DNA of 64,000 nt. Source: Ceratotherium simum simum. Lineage: Eukaryota; Chordata; Mammalia; Perissodactyla; Rhinocerotidae. Of the stretch, positions 21,777 through 33,376 are shown piece by piece (the first letter of the stretch is position 1; each line of letters starts with the position of its first letter). The stretch covers positions 23,721,800 through 23,785,799 of the forward strand of contig NW_004454178.1 in assembly GCF_000283155.1 (NCBI RefSeq), given 5' to 3'. Made by a program: the position numbers and the translations under genes. Below the pieces are notes generated by a model, which had not been told where the DNA came from, made no database searches, and worked only from the letters and a program-made list of their open reading frames with translations.

Positions 21777-24700
21777 CTGGGCCGGAGGAGAGGTTAGGTG
21801 AGTGGGGGGCACCTATGGGGGGCGGTGTCCATTAAGGCGGAAATAGAGTGAAACCATCTCTTAGAAGTAGGTACCAGGTGGGCTTGCGGGGAGATATACA
21901 AAGACGCGGAGGGCTGGGACAGAGAAACCCAGTGGGATCCAGCTAGACGCACGGATGAGAGAGAGAGAGAGCAAGGCCTAGGGAGACAGAGGTGAAAGGA
22001 CACACGCAGAGAGGGGCAGAGAGATCAAGGGGGAACAGCAGTGCAGGAAGATTCCAGGAGAGTCACATCACACACAGAGATGGAGCACGGAGACCGTGAG
22101 AGGGAGACAGAGATGGGAGACACAGAGAGAAAAGAAATCAAAAAGGAGATTGATAAGGCCAAAACTGAGCCAGAGAGATTGTGGGGTGGGGACCCCTTGT
22201 GGAGAAGCCTGAGGGTTTTGCCAAATAAGAGAGTGACTGGGGACTAGGGTAAGGTTTGAGGATTTAGAAGCTGACTAGGTGGGGTGGACAGTGGGAGAAT
22301 CAGTGTGGAATTCATTTTGTCCAGGCTCTGAATTGGGGGCAGCTGGAGGGCGGAAAGTGAGCTGTGGATTTTTCTCGAATCCAGCTCTCTCTCGTCAAGC
22401 CCGGAACTTACCCCTTTATCATTAAGAGGAGAAGACAGCAGACAAAACAAACTGACCCACAGCCCCGAGGCTGCTCAAGAAAAGCACTCAAAGTTTAGTC
22501 CTCTTGGAAGTGGCTGAGTTTCAGAAGCACGCTTTGATGTGCTGGTCCACATTCAGCACAATTCCGGTTTGTGTCTTTGCGCTTTTTACGGTTTTGTGTG
22601 TGTGCGCGTGTGTGTATAGGGTTGCTTTTTCTTGAGGGATGAATGGAGCAGGTGCTATTGGTTTTACCTCTCTGAAAACTTTGGGCTTTCAAAAGGCCCG
22701 TGGAAGGTTGTTAGCAGCCAGGAGCGCTCGTGGAAATGGGGGAAGCAGTCCCTGGTGAATACACTTCAAGGGACAGGATTTCACATGGCAGGAATGCCTT
22801 CTGATAATGATGGAAGAATCGATCCCGTGGCTGTAATGAGCTGCAGAGGGGACCCTTTTCAGAGGCCACCTCCTTCTGGGGACCCATGCTGAGCAGTTTT
22901 GAAAGACCACTCGTAATTACCTATCTGCACGTGGTGCAGAGTTCCAGCCTGCCCTGTGTCCCCAGGGCTCAGCCTGGAGATGGTTGCACACCCTGTGGGG
23001 GATGGGGGACCTGTTGTCCTGGTGATGGATGATAGTGGCCAGAGGCCCTGGGGATGTGGGGCTGCCCTTCCTGGTGAAGATCGGGCTGATTTCGGGAGGG
23101 AAGGATGGATATAGTCCTCAATGATAACAATGACCCACATTCCTGCAGGGGCCAGCTGCTGGTTCTCAATTCTACTCATTTTCTGGAGATAGGAAGTCTG
23201 CTTACTGGGGGGTGGGAAGGGGGTGCTCCATTCTCCAGGGCATGCTAAGTTCCCAGTCCAACTCCACCCACCCCCAGCAGCTCTGTTCACTCACCCCGGA
23301 TTCCCAATTCTGCCCATGGACTGATGGCAAGGGGCCGTGGGTGGGTGTTGCTCAGCCATAGCTTAGGGCCAGCACCCTTGTCCAGTCCAGGGAGATGGCA
23401 GCGAGCTTGCACAAGTCCTTCAAGAGAACCTGGCAGCTCTCTGGATCAGAAAGCCTGAAGCAACTTCCTGTAATTCCCACCCCCTGGTCCAGATTCTGCC
23501 ACCAGGAGCAACACAGATATAGGCTTCTCCTCATGTGGTGCATCCTTCTAAACATTAGCTCCTGCATGCCAGTGCCCTGCGAGCTGGATGGGGCCAGCAT
23601 TCCGTTATGGATGTGGTAGCGAGGGGCTGGCCAGTATGGGCCTGCTAGGTGTACCCCGTTCCCCATGGCTTCCGTCAGGGGAAGCTGGAATTGGTCACCA
23701 GGAAGTTCTCACATGAGAGAGGGCAGAGCACATGGGGCCCCTGTTGCCAAACAGAGTTTGGTCATTTCTACTGTTGGGCCAGCTGCAAGGGCTGAGCCGA
23801 AAGAGAGCGAATCCAGCAGCCCTGAGCCGTATCCACCCTCCCTCCCTAGCCCGCACTGAGGCTGCGGCCAGTACTAGCTCTCTGGGTTGCCCTTTCCTTG
23901 GTAACAGCTCATGTTCATTGTCAGCTTTCTGTCATACAGGTGTGCCATAGAAAAACAGCACAACTTAGGGGTGGAAAGATTAAGGAGGAAAAAGGAAGGA
24001 GCCTTTGGATTCAGACCACGGGTTAACATTAATATCTACTTGAAATGGCAACATCTGAGCGTGGGTGAGTGTGTCCAAGGCTCGGAGGCACGTGATTTAA
24101 AATGAAATAAACATTAATCGAGCATTCAAGCAGTTGGCATTCTTGGTTGAATCATCACACGGCCCTTGGAGGAATCTACACACCCCCTGTCGGGGCAGGT
24201 GAAGGAGAGGAGGCCCAGGAAGGCTCTGGGACGCCCTCAGCTGGGAGGTGGTGCAGCCCAGACCCGAACTGCATTTTCCTTCCTCGCAGCCCCTGCCCCT
24301 CACTGGTTGCTACGAGCTGCTTGGCCTTTTGACAGCGATGTGGGTTTGTTCCCTCTCCATGTGAGGGATAAACGGAAAAGTGTCAGTTCTTTGGAAACGG
24401 ACCTTCTGCATTTTTTGCCTGCCAGGGCTCACGAGTCAGGGACACAGGAGACTGGCTGTTGGCTCACTGACCACAGAATCTCAAATCCTCTTGGTTTGGA
24501 AGAGCTGCTGTGGATTCCAGCACCTGAACCCTCTCCGTAAACGTGTTGCATCTGGACACACGGGGCGGGAGAGGGGTGCCCAATGAAGAATGCCAGCCAA
24601 GAAAGCCCTGGCTGCAGCCTTGTGGTCAGCAGGTCTGTTCATCCCGGGTTGGGGTGAGGGGGCATCTCCACTTAGGGGGTCTGCTTGCCTGCCCTGCACA

Positions 24701-25287
24701 TAGCGCCCATGTTCAGGCAGCCAGAATGTACTCAGACATCTGTGACTTAAGGACCTCTGGTTTCTTGCCCCCTCCTCCCCCATTCTCAGGCTTCCCTAGT
24801 TTACAGGAGGAGCAGCTCCTGAGAGCTCTCCCTCTGTTGACGGTGGCTGGGCCCCAGCCACCCCGCTGTAGCCGTGATGTTCACGGATTCATACAAGGAT
24901 CTTGCGCGGAGCTGTACGCCAGCAGCCTGCTCGGGGCGCACGCAAAGGAAGTTCATCCTCCATCTCCCCCCTCCCTGCCTGCCAAATGCAGGCACTGGCA
25001 GATCCGCACCCAAACTGACGCTCTTTTAAAGGCAAGAGGCACCTCCAGCGTCAGATGAGCACTTTTTGCTGACAGTTGGGCCTTTCCAATTCGATCCCTC
25101 ACATCTCATCACCTAAAACCTACATCTTAAAACTCCTGCAAACCACATTTCATTTATAGACGTCCTTTGCTTGCATGTGTTAATCACAGCGTCTGTGTGC
25201 GCCGTCTACACACGGGAGCTATACATGCAGAGGAGTGTTAATAGCTCCTTAAAAATAAATAACTGAGCTTTAAGGGAGCGAGGGTAC
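21777..25287 (-). other. ASB18 intron 2
   Basis: This 3.5-kb intron is flanked by GTACCC at 25287-25282 and a CAG acceptor at 21777. It holds a GA-rich tract (about 21955-22160), a (TG)n/(CG) run near 22595-22615 and a MIR/L2-like stretch near 24100-24260. Otherwise the DNA is unique. The many short ORFs show no family resemblance. Confidence 0.8.
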
Positions 25288-25407
25288 CTGACGGGCCAAA
25301 CGTGGCTGAGGATTTCACCTGCCACTCCATCTCGTCCTTCTTGATCTCAAACACCACGTTGGCATCCTGGAAGAACTGGTCCATGAGGGCCTCAAGGCGG
25401 TCCAGGT
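25288..25407 (-). CDS. ASB18: ASB18 coding exon 2
   Basis: The exon encodes [17 protein letters not shown], then [20 protein letters not shown], then GPSG, a good match to my recollection of residues following 'LLG' in human ASB18. The donor TCAG|GTACCC is clear and leaves one base, which exon 3 completes to Gly. The 5' limit is less sure. Exon 1 ends in phase 1, and the only nearby AG in matching phase is 'cacgggag', giving a start at 25407 and a 120-bp exon. That acceptor has a poor pyrimidine tract. The reading frame also stays open upstream to 25615, and the upstream residues look coding (see the alternative first exon). The segment links the N-terminal region to the ankyrin repeats. Exon identity is firm; the left splice boundary is tentative. 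Confidence 0.88.
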
Positions 25408-25528
25408 CTCCCGTGACCAGGGCAGTGTGGTACTCGAGCACCGGGGACCCGGCACCAGCCTGAGGCTCTGTGTCCATCTTCTGAAAGATCTGAAGCTTTC
25501 CTCTCACTGGCTCTGGCTGTCTCTCCAT
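25288..25528 (-). CDS. ASB18: Candidate alternative first exon of ASB18 (extended exon 2)
   Basis: The exon 2 frame continues upstream without a stop. An ATG at 25526-25528 has a strong context (G at -3, G at +4). A second in-frame ATG, followed by DTEP, is at 25475-25477. The translation from the first ATG begins [18 protein letters not shown], later reads [15 protein letters not shown], and then enters normal exon 2. The '[18 protein letters not shown]' stretch has the spacing of an ankyrin helix pair, and the canonical splice junction would cut through it. The paralogue ASB10, from memory, has a comparable 'FWQAVLAGDV' segment before its repeats. A TATAAATA box on the minus strand at 25646-25653 sits about 120 bases upstream of the ATG. 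Together these suggest a second promoter making an isoform with a different N-terminus. This is inference: no transcript evidence is available here. Confidence 0.5.
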
Positions 25529-25645
25529 TGCAGTGCTGTCGATTTCAGAAGAGTTCTTCAGGAAGGAGAAAGATGGTCTTATGGAGCGAGAGCTATTTCT
25601 ATTGTCATTACTCAATTGTCATCCAGTTGGGGCTCGGTGGTGGTG

Positions 25646-25653
25646 TATTTATA
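25646..25653 (-). promoter_or_regulatory. TATA-like box of candidate internal ASB18 promoter
   Basis: The minus strand reads TATAAATA here, inside 'gagttataaatacacc'. Transcription would be expected to start near 25620, just ahead of the open frame that begins at 25615 and the ATG at 25528. A symmetrical E-box context, GTCATGTGAC, lies upstream with its CATGTG at 25702-25707. Confidence 0.4.
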
Positions 25654-26874
25654 ACTCCTGTGGGCTCCGATGTGATAATGGTTACTTGATATGACCAGTG
25701 TCATGTGACCACCGAGACAGCAAAGTGCTCAGCCACCCCCTGTGATTGTATAGACGCTAACTCCAGAGACAGACACATCTGTGTATCTCCAGAACAGCAC
25801 TCCACACGATGAGGGCAGACACTCTTGAGTAGGCGGGGCTTCTCTTTCCTGCTCTGCAGGGTGTCTTGTTTTTGGCCCATCGCTTTCTTTGCTCCTGTGA
25901 CCAGTGGTGGTGGATGTGTGTCCTGAGGGCTGTGTCAGCCCTGAGGATGCGTGGGGGAGACCCAGCTGGATGCTGCAAACAACCCGGCTGTGCATGAGTG
26001 TCCCTGGATGGGAGGCTCCATGGGGCAGACCAGGGATTCCCAAAGGCATCATCCAGGGCCCCTGGTGGCCTGTGAGTTTCTTCCAGTGGAGAACTGATCC
26101 CAAAATGTGCGTCCCTTGCTGAAGGTGAGATGCCACATTATTTTTTTAATGAATGGTAACAGCTCTTCATTAGTAACTTATTAGTTACTTGCTACAGTTT
26201 AGTTCAGGGCTTTACTTTATTGTCTAAAATTAACAAGGTCATTTTTTCTTATAACATAGATAATACAAAATTCTCAGATCTTTTTTCCAATTCTTGTTTT
26301 TCTCCTACTAGAAAGTTGGAATGGGCCAATGTAGTTGGGCTACAATAAAAAAACATGACCAGAGGCTAGCGGGAGGAAGGAGGGTCAGGAGGGCACTGCC
26401 TGGACGGGCCGAGGGGAAGCAGCGGAGCACATGCCCAGGGAAGTTAACACAGAGACTCCTGAGGGAGGTGCGAATAACAGTAGCCACCACCAATGCGGTG
26501 CCAGCATTAGCCCTGGAGACCGGCGGGATTCTGTTGCTACGTGGTGTTGCAATCAAACAAACAGCATAGAGACAACAGGAAAAGAGATTTGAAGTCAAGG
26601 AATAGGTTCATGGGACAGCACCCTCCTATTCAGAGCTGAACTTCTTAAGCACCATCTTTTCCCATGTCCCCCTCTCAATCTCCATGGCACCCCAAAGCTG
26701 CCCTGTGGCTTGCCCCTCCACTCTCTAAGCTCTCCCGAGGCCTGAGCAGGCTCTCTTGTTGGCCCTTTAGTTTGAAGGGTAACCTTGGCCCCTGGGGGGT
26801 CCCTTTCACCGAGATTTTCCACAACAAAGGGGACCCAGCAGAGTACCCTTGATCTTCTTTAGAAGGGATGCAGG

Positions 26875-27303
26875 GGAAGCAACCTACATGCCCATCAACA
26901 GATGAATGGATAAAGAAGATGTGGTATGTATAGACAATGGAATACTACTCAGCCGTAAAAAAGATGAAATCTTACCATTTTAGACATGGATGGACCTCGA
27001 GGACATTATGCTGAGGGAAATAAATCGGATGGAGAAAGAAAATACTGTATGATCTCACTCATATGTGGAAGATACACAAACAAACACATAGATGTGGAGA
27101 ACAGATTGGTGGTTACCAGAGGGGAAGATGGGGGGGGAAGGGCAAGAGGGGTAAAGGGGCACATGTGCACAATGACGGACAGAAACTAGACTTTTGCTGG
27201 TGAACACAATGCAGTCTATACAGAAGTCAAAATATAATGATGTATGCCAGAAATTTACACAATGTTATAAACCAATGTGACCTCAATAAAAAAACCAACC
27301 AAA
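26875..27303 (+). mobile_element. 5'-truncated L1 3' end
   Basis: The segment is nearly collinear with the L1 at 600-990: 'cccatcaacagatgaatgg', 'gtggtatgtatagacaatgg', 'gaggacattatgctgaggg', 'gaacagattggtggttacc', 'tgacctcaataaaaaaacc'. No coding capacity remains. Confidence 0.93.
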
Positions 27304-28029
27304 GGAAAACAAAAAAACAGAGGAGGTAAACAGTGAAGGGGAAATTGAATGCATTTATAATTTAATAAAGTTGTGTTTTTACCTTGGTTATAGACCTGAT
27401 TTGCAGGCATAAATGTACATGTACGGATGTACACATACATTGGTAAAACCTACATCTCCTCTACAGAAGCGGGCTGCAGGGGTGCTGGGGTGGGAGAGGT
27501 GTGGCTGTCTGTCTGGCCATCTGTGATGCCTTCATGCAGACAGATAAGCAGCATAGAATGTGCCTCAAAAGCTAAAGGCCTCACATTGGTGACAGTGCGG
27601 GGGTGGTGGGTGGCTTGGTCACTACCTGAGCTGGTTGCCACAGGGACATGGGTTTGTCTTCACTGCAGTTGTCTGACACCTGGACTGAGGCTCAGTACAG
27701 AGGATGCAGAAGGGCCCACGGGGTTTAGCTGTGGGGGCTCAGGGCGAGCTGCAGGAGGAGGCTGCTGCCACCCCAGCATTTCCTGCAAGTGGTCCTCTCC
27801 GGGGGGTCCTGCACGTGGGTACCCTTGATGCCATTTGCAGAAGAGGAAACTGGGATGCAGAGATTCGGATAACTTCCTCAATCCTGAGGTGGTCAATGCC
27901 CAAACCCCTCACTGTGAGTACAAGGGCTTCCTACCTCGTCCCTCACTGCTGTCTTTGAGCATGACACACTTCAGCACAGGGATCTGCAGTCCCCTGATGG
28001 CACCTTGGTGTCTCAGGACGCCAGGTGTC

Positions 28030-28325
28030 TGCACATGCTGTCCCCTCTGCCTGGCATTCTTATTATCCCCTCGTCACCTGGCCGGCCTCACTCATTCATC
28101 AACACTCAGTTCAGCCTCCCTTCATGTCTGTGGCTGGGCTGCCGTATGCCCTCATACCCTGTCTGTGGTCTGCAGCACACTGCTGGTTACTGCTGGTTAC
28201 TCGTCTGTGTCCCAACTTGACCACGAGCTTCTCCTTCTTCGTCTCTGTGGGGTTCTTAGCACCTAGCACAGTATTTCACACACAACAAGTCCTCAATGCA
28301 AATGGTTGAAAGGATGAATGGATCG
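28030..28325 (+). mobile_element. L2 LINE 3' end
   Basis: L2 3' UTR landmarks: 'ctctgcctggcattcttatt', 'ttcttagcacctagcacag', 'aagtcctcaatgcaaatgg' and a terminal 'ttgaaaggatgaatgga', the expected TGAA-type tail. Confidence 0.8.
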
Positions 28326-28669
28326 GTGTCTTTGAAATCTGCTTGACTACATTTCAATTCCTCAGTGGTTCTTCCTCTCATTCTTGGCCATCTGCTAGCT
28401 TATTCCCTTAGGGAAGAACACTGTGGTAACCTGGAGTCTTGGCTGCCCAAGAGCAGGGACTCAGACGCTGGGAGTGGAGTTCCACCTCAGATCTGTGGGC
28501 TTCCCTGCACAGCTCACCTTTTCCCACCTGTAAAGGTGCCTTACCAAGTTTCTTAAGAAGACCTTGTCTATTGTATGCTCCGTGAGGGCCCTTTAAAACC
28601 TCTATCCAGAGGTTTCAAAGTTGATCTCCTTTGTCTCCCTCAGTAGCAGCAAAGACAACATCAGTGTCA

Positions 28670-28870
28670 TCAATGGAACAGCAGAGATTTTTTTCTAGGG
28701 CGCACTGTGTGCCTGAAACACTCCTGGGTGCTGTGAAGAATGCAGTCGTAAGGAATATACAGACATATTTGCAAAGAACGTACAGCCTTCATTGGACATA
28801 AGAGGCATATGCATGCAGAAAATGACGAACAGAATGCTATGGGGACCATTTCCCTCATCAGATGTACAGG
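28670..28870 (-). mobile_element. L2-like fossil, minus strand
   Basis: The stretch 'gcactgtgtgcctgaaacac', followed by 'tggacataagaggcat', weakly resembles the reverse complement of an L2 3' end. Low similarity; class tentative. Confidence 0.4.
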
Positions 28871-29129
28871 AAAATCAAGTTGCCTGCTCCTCTCCCTTCA
28901 TTTGCTTATTCTGCAGTTGCTCTGTTCATTTCAGCAGCAATGTTAATTCTTCAGATATTTCATTTCTCTAGTCACAGTCATTTGCCATGTTATTTTTCTG
29001 ACTGTTTATAATTAGATACATTTCTGAAGGACTTATTCATCGCAACTATGATATGATCCAACTTGATCTTGTACTTCACTTTAAACTGGAGAGTTCTTTT
29101 GTACCTAATATATTTTGTCATGAGTTATT

Positions 29130-29638
29130 ATTATTTTTAAATTATTTTATTGAGGTCATATTGGCTTATAACATTGTGTAAATTTCAGATGTACATTATT
29201 ATTTATCAGTTTCTGTACAGACTGAGTTGTGTTCACCACCTATAGTCTCGTTTTTATCTGTCACCATACATATGTGCCCCCTTACTCCTTTCACCCACTC
29301 CCCTAGCCCCTTCCCCTCTGGTAACCACTAATCTGTTCTCTTTATCCATGTGTTTGTTTATCTTCCACATATGAGTCAAATCATACACTGTTTGTCTTTC
29401 TCCATCTGACTTATTTGGCTTAACGTAATACCCTTAAGGTCCATCCATGTTGTTGCAAATGGCACGATTTTGTCTTTTTTTATGTCTGAGTAGTATTCCA
29501 TTGTATATATATACCACATCTTCTCTATCCGTTCATCTGTTGATGGGCACTTGGGTTGCTTCGTGAATAATACTGCCGTGAACATAAGGGTGCATAAATC
29601 TCTTTGTATTGTTTATTTCATGTTCTTTGAATAAATAT
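29130..29638 (-). mobile_element. 5'-truncated L1, minus strand, with target duplication
   Basis: It runs from 'aaattattttattgaggtc' to 'gttctttgaataaatat', the reverse complement of the same young L1 3' end. A 14-bp direct repeat with one mismatch flanks it: 'tgtcatgagttatt' at 29116-29129 and 'tgtcatgggttatt' at 29639-29652. It is in sense with ASB18, so its AATAAA-containing 3' end is on the transcript strand. Confidence 0.94.
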
Positions 29639-30009
29639 TGTCATGGGTTATTTTTAAAAGGGGTCGGATCCTGGAAGTATGTCCAGGAATAGCAGCCATT
29701 CTACCCTGTGTCCTGTGCTAAATTTAGCTTTCTAAGCGTTATATTTGTCAACAGTGCCATAAATATCCAAGCTTGATTCCAGTGGGTGGGGAGTAGTAAT
29801 CCAGAAGCAGACTCAGTCCTTTGTGAGAGCTTTAAAAATAGTTCATGGTCGACAGCATTGGTTCACAAGTAGGACGTGCAGATTACCTCAGGAGCTTGGC
29901 AGAGGTGTCTTTTTTTTTTTTTTCCAAAGAACAAGAATAGCTGTATGTGTGACTATTACATTAACAAACAAAACAAAACAAAACCCACCACAAACATCTG
30001 TAAGCTTAT

Positions 30010-30094
30010 CCATTGATTCATCTATTCATTCGGTAAGCATTTATGGAATATTATGTTCTAGGATATGTTGTTAGGTTTTGGAGATTCAGAGACC

Positions 30095-30126
<32 letters not shown>

Positions 30127-30180
30127 ACAATAATCCTGCCCTCAAGCATCACACAGGAGAAAGCAGTGACCAGAGGTCCC
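30010..30180 (-). mobile_element. L2-type 3' fossil with (AAAAC)n
   Basis: The string 'cattcggtaagcatttatgg', with 'tgccctcaagcatcacac', resembles reverse L2. An expanded AAAAC simple repeat interrupts it at about 30096-30122. Confidence 0.55.
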
Positions 30181-30915
30181 CAACACACAGGCGTTCTTTA
30201 GTCTTCCTTCCCACCAGCTGAACTATGTCCTGTAGTTATGAATGAATAACACTGTTTCCTGACCCAGCACTCTTGGTTAGGCTCCTTCTTGCCTGCTGCA
30301 CACCAATTTACCCATCGATACCTTGCTTGGGTCAAGCCATTTTTATCTCATTTTTATCATCCTCACCCTTCTCAGATTAGTCAAAGCCAATGCGTAGGCT
30401 TCAAGATACAATCCAGATCTCATCTTCTCTGCCTACTTCAGTCCATATGAAAACTCAGCTTCTTCCAAGAGTGAATTTGTGTATGAAGTTGCTAGCAATT
30501 GTCAAAATCTTTGAGGAATTGTGATAAAACAGAAGAAGGACAAGAAGACTAGAGTTTTAGTTTTCAAATAGGAAAAGAATTTGATTCCTCAAAGTCTGAA
30601 TTAACATCAGTCCTGGGAAAATTCCAAAATGGATTATAAAAAAATAATGGTTTGGGGACATTTAAAAACGGGAGTGGGGGCATTTGGAGCTCTGTGGGTC
30701 ACTAGGAACAAGTCAGGGTGGATAAAGAATTTTCCTGTGTGACATGGTTATTGCATTACTATGTAGAGGCGATGTGGGCGTAGCTATGTATGTTACAACC
30801 TGCAATGGAAGGTTTCATGAGAACCTTTTAGAGAAGACGGAAAAAATATGGGTCTTTAGGAAAATCTTGCTAAAAAACTCAAACTGGAGAAATAATACAC
30901 GTGGTACTTATAGGG

Positions 30916-31095
30916 CAGTGGTTCAGACCTTGGCTGTAAAATGGAATGGCCTGGGGAGCTTTAAAACAAAACACTGATGCCTGGATCCCAACCTGAGAGA
31001 TTCTGGTGTAATGGGTTGGGGAGTGCAGGCTGAGCATCAGGCCTGTTAGAACCTCCCAGGGGCTTCTAACGAGCAGCCAAGGTTGAGAACCGCTG
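30916..31095. mobile_element. MER5A-type hAT (Charlie) nonautonomous DNA transposon
   Basis: It is bounded by CAGTGGTT at the left and GGTTGAGAACCGCTG at the right, which are inverted. The internal landmarks 'ggcctggggagctttaaaac' and 'ctgatgcctggatccca' are characteristic of MER5A. It is an immobile fossil. Confidence 0.9.
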
Positions 31096-31124
31096 CTCCA
31101 AACGGGAGCACAGACTCTGTTTAC

Positions 31125-31295
31125 AGCCTGATCCTGTACAATATGCTTATCGATGATTTGAGTGAACATATGGAAGGGTGGGTATCAAATTGGTGGGTGA
31201 CGTGGAGTGTGACACAATCAGGGTGCCAAAAGATCTCAACAGGCCAGAGCGATGGGCTGATGCCATCAATGCCCCACACCAGCATTAAAACCCCA
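31125..31295 (+). mobile_element. L3/CR1-like LINE reverse-transcriptase fossil
   Basis: The translation includes 'SLILYNMLIDDLSEHMEG' and a decayed 'VSNWW' region, followed by DNA resembling 'aaagatctcaacaggccagagcgatgggct' (31230-31259). This matches the CR1/L3 RT palm 'LFNIFINDLD...' and the 'QKDLDRLEQW' block. It is very old and broken. Confidence 0.55.
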
Positions 31296-33072
31296 GGTAC
31301 AGGGGATACTGTTGTCCTTGAGAATCACGAGGCTGAAACTCCCCTGTTTCTGGCACTAGAAATTTCTCTGTCTTGCTTTTAAGCTCAGAGGTTAGTGGTG
31401 CGATGGACGAGTTGATGTTTATACCCAAATTTAGGTGGCATAGATGCAGCAAATTATTTGACATCATTTCAAAACATTCAGAGCGTATCTGTACAGGGTA
31501 GCTCGTTAGGTGTCAGTTTAAGTTCCCTTGCTCACTGGGACCCTTGCTTTGTAGAACCCGGAGTCCTCCCTGGAATTCCGGACACTCCTGTGCTTTGCCT
31601 CCTCACGTTTCCTTGCCCTCTGTGTTTGCTCAGACTGTGTATGCTCTGCCCTGCCCACACTGGGGCACAAAATTAGCTCATTTAGCTTTTCTTGGTTGAT
31701 TTGTTTGCTTTCAAGCTAGCCCACTAACATCACTTAGCGAGTCTGTGATGTGAAGGGGTCCATCACAGTTTGCACAGTCTCACTCCACCTTTCTCCTCCA
31801 TGTCCACTTCCTCTCTCTCTGGTGCAACCATTAAAATCCTCCCCCTTTCCCTTTTAGTGTGGTTCCGTGCATTCTCAGGCCCTGCTGGTTTCGGCTTCTG
31901 CTCCAGGCAGCTGGTCCAGGAAATTCTTCGGAACCAAACAGCACCCTTCTTGAAAGAGGGATTCTGATGAGTATAATTCTTTCCAAATCAGTATGTTTAA
32001 TATTTTTATTTCTTCAGAAGAACTATCAAGTGGTACCTATTTGATGGAGGAACTTCATTTGCGTAGGTGGACCATTTCAGAGCACTAAACAGATTTAATT
32101 GCAGTGGCCTTTTATTGCATACTGTGGGGTGAACCTAGGAAAAGAAAGACAAAAATCCAAACAGGAGAGGACACCCAACTTTCATCTGGATGACTGAGTG
32201 AACAGACTAAATCTCTCTCACAACTAGTTAGGTAGTCAACTGGATTTGAACATAATTTTGCAACGAAGAATTTTGAGACTTAAAAGATAAGCATAACGTT
32301 TTGGACGCAGGAGACACAAAAACTGGTTGTCCACACTGAGTCTTGTAGTATGGGTAGCTAACAAGAGGGAGTTTTTGCCTCTGGATCAAATGAGATGAAA
32401 AAGTAAAATCCACCTCAAAATTATAATGAGATATACAAATGGTAGTGTTTGAATGAATGGTTATTATTTTCAAGTGATATTGGGATCTTTGCATCCTGCC
32501 GTTGAATTGATGAATGATTTTCTTTTCCTCGGAAGCGTCTGAGGATGAGCTCTGCTGGTACTCTGTGGAATAATCCAGCTGAGCCTGAAATGTGGGGCAG
32601 ACGGGTTTCATTCCAGGGTCAGCCTGTTTCTCCATGTCAGCGACTTTCCATGTGTTCAGGCTATGAGGTAGCGTTTCCTAGGCTGCAGGACGCCCCACCA
32701 TTTCCTTGTGTTCTTGGGGAAAGGCAAATGTGTGGATTCTTTCCTAACCCGTTGGGCAAATATCTGGCTTCCTTCTGGGCTCAAGTGTCCATGTAAATGG
32801 AGAAGCTAGGGCAGAAAGTCATTCCCCTTCTGGATATCGTGAGATTCTGAGCACTTTCTCAAGTATGCCAGTGTATATCGTTATCTTGGTCAATTTTGTG
32901 CTTCCTACATGAATTGTGTCTATTGTGTCTATAATTCCAAATTGTGTCGAAGTACCAAATCTGATTGGACCCTAGGATACTAACATTATTACCCCCTGGC
33001 ACAATAGTCCCAAGTCTTACAGTGGCTTTACTTTCACACCTTTTTTTTGGTCCTCATTCTCCCTATTTAATT

Positions 33073-33376
33073 AATTAATTAATTAATTTTTTGTGAGGAA
33101 GATCAGCCCTGAGCTAACATCCATGCTAATCCTCCTCTTTTTGCTGAGGAAGACCAGCTCTGAGCTAACATCTATTGCCAATCCTCCTCCTTTTTTTCCC
33201 CAAAGCCCCAGTAGATAGTTGTATGTCATAGTTGCACATCCTTCTAGTTGCTGTATGTGGGACACGGCCTCAGCATGGCTGGAGAAGCGGTGCGTCGGTG
33301 CATGCCCGGGATCCGAACCCGGGCCGCTAGTAGCGGAGTGCGCACACTTAACCGCTAAGCCACCGGGCCAGCTCAC
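33073..33376 (-). mobile_element. ERE-type SINE (copy 5), minus strand, with target duplication
   Basis: The reverse complement carries the full ERE order, ending at the right with 'gtgcgcacacttaaccgcta' and 'ccaccgggccagct'. A 12-bp direct repeat, 'ccctatttaatt', lies at 33061-33072 and 33377-33388. The T-rich (poly-A) end has become a TTAA microsatellite. In this orientation the SINE is in sense with ASB18. Confidence 0.96.

Noticed and set aside
20945..21835. Long Gly/Arg-rich plus-strand ORFs over exon 3
   Set aside because: Antisense shadows of exon 3 and of the G-rich repeat; no motifs.
33083..33376. 97-codon ORF on the minus strand (similar ORFs at 19935 and 43512)
   Set aside because: All are translations of ERE SINE copies, which explains their mutual similarity.
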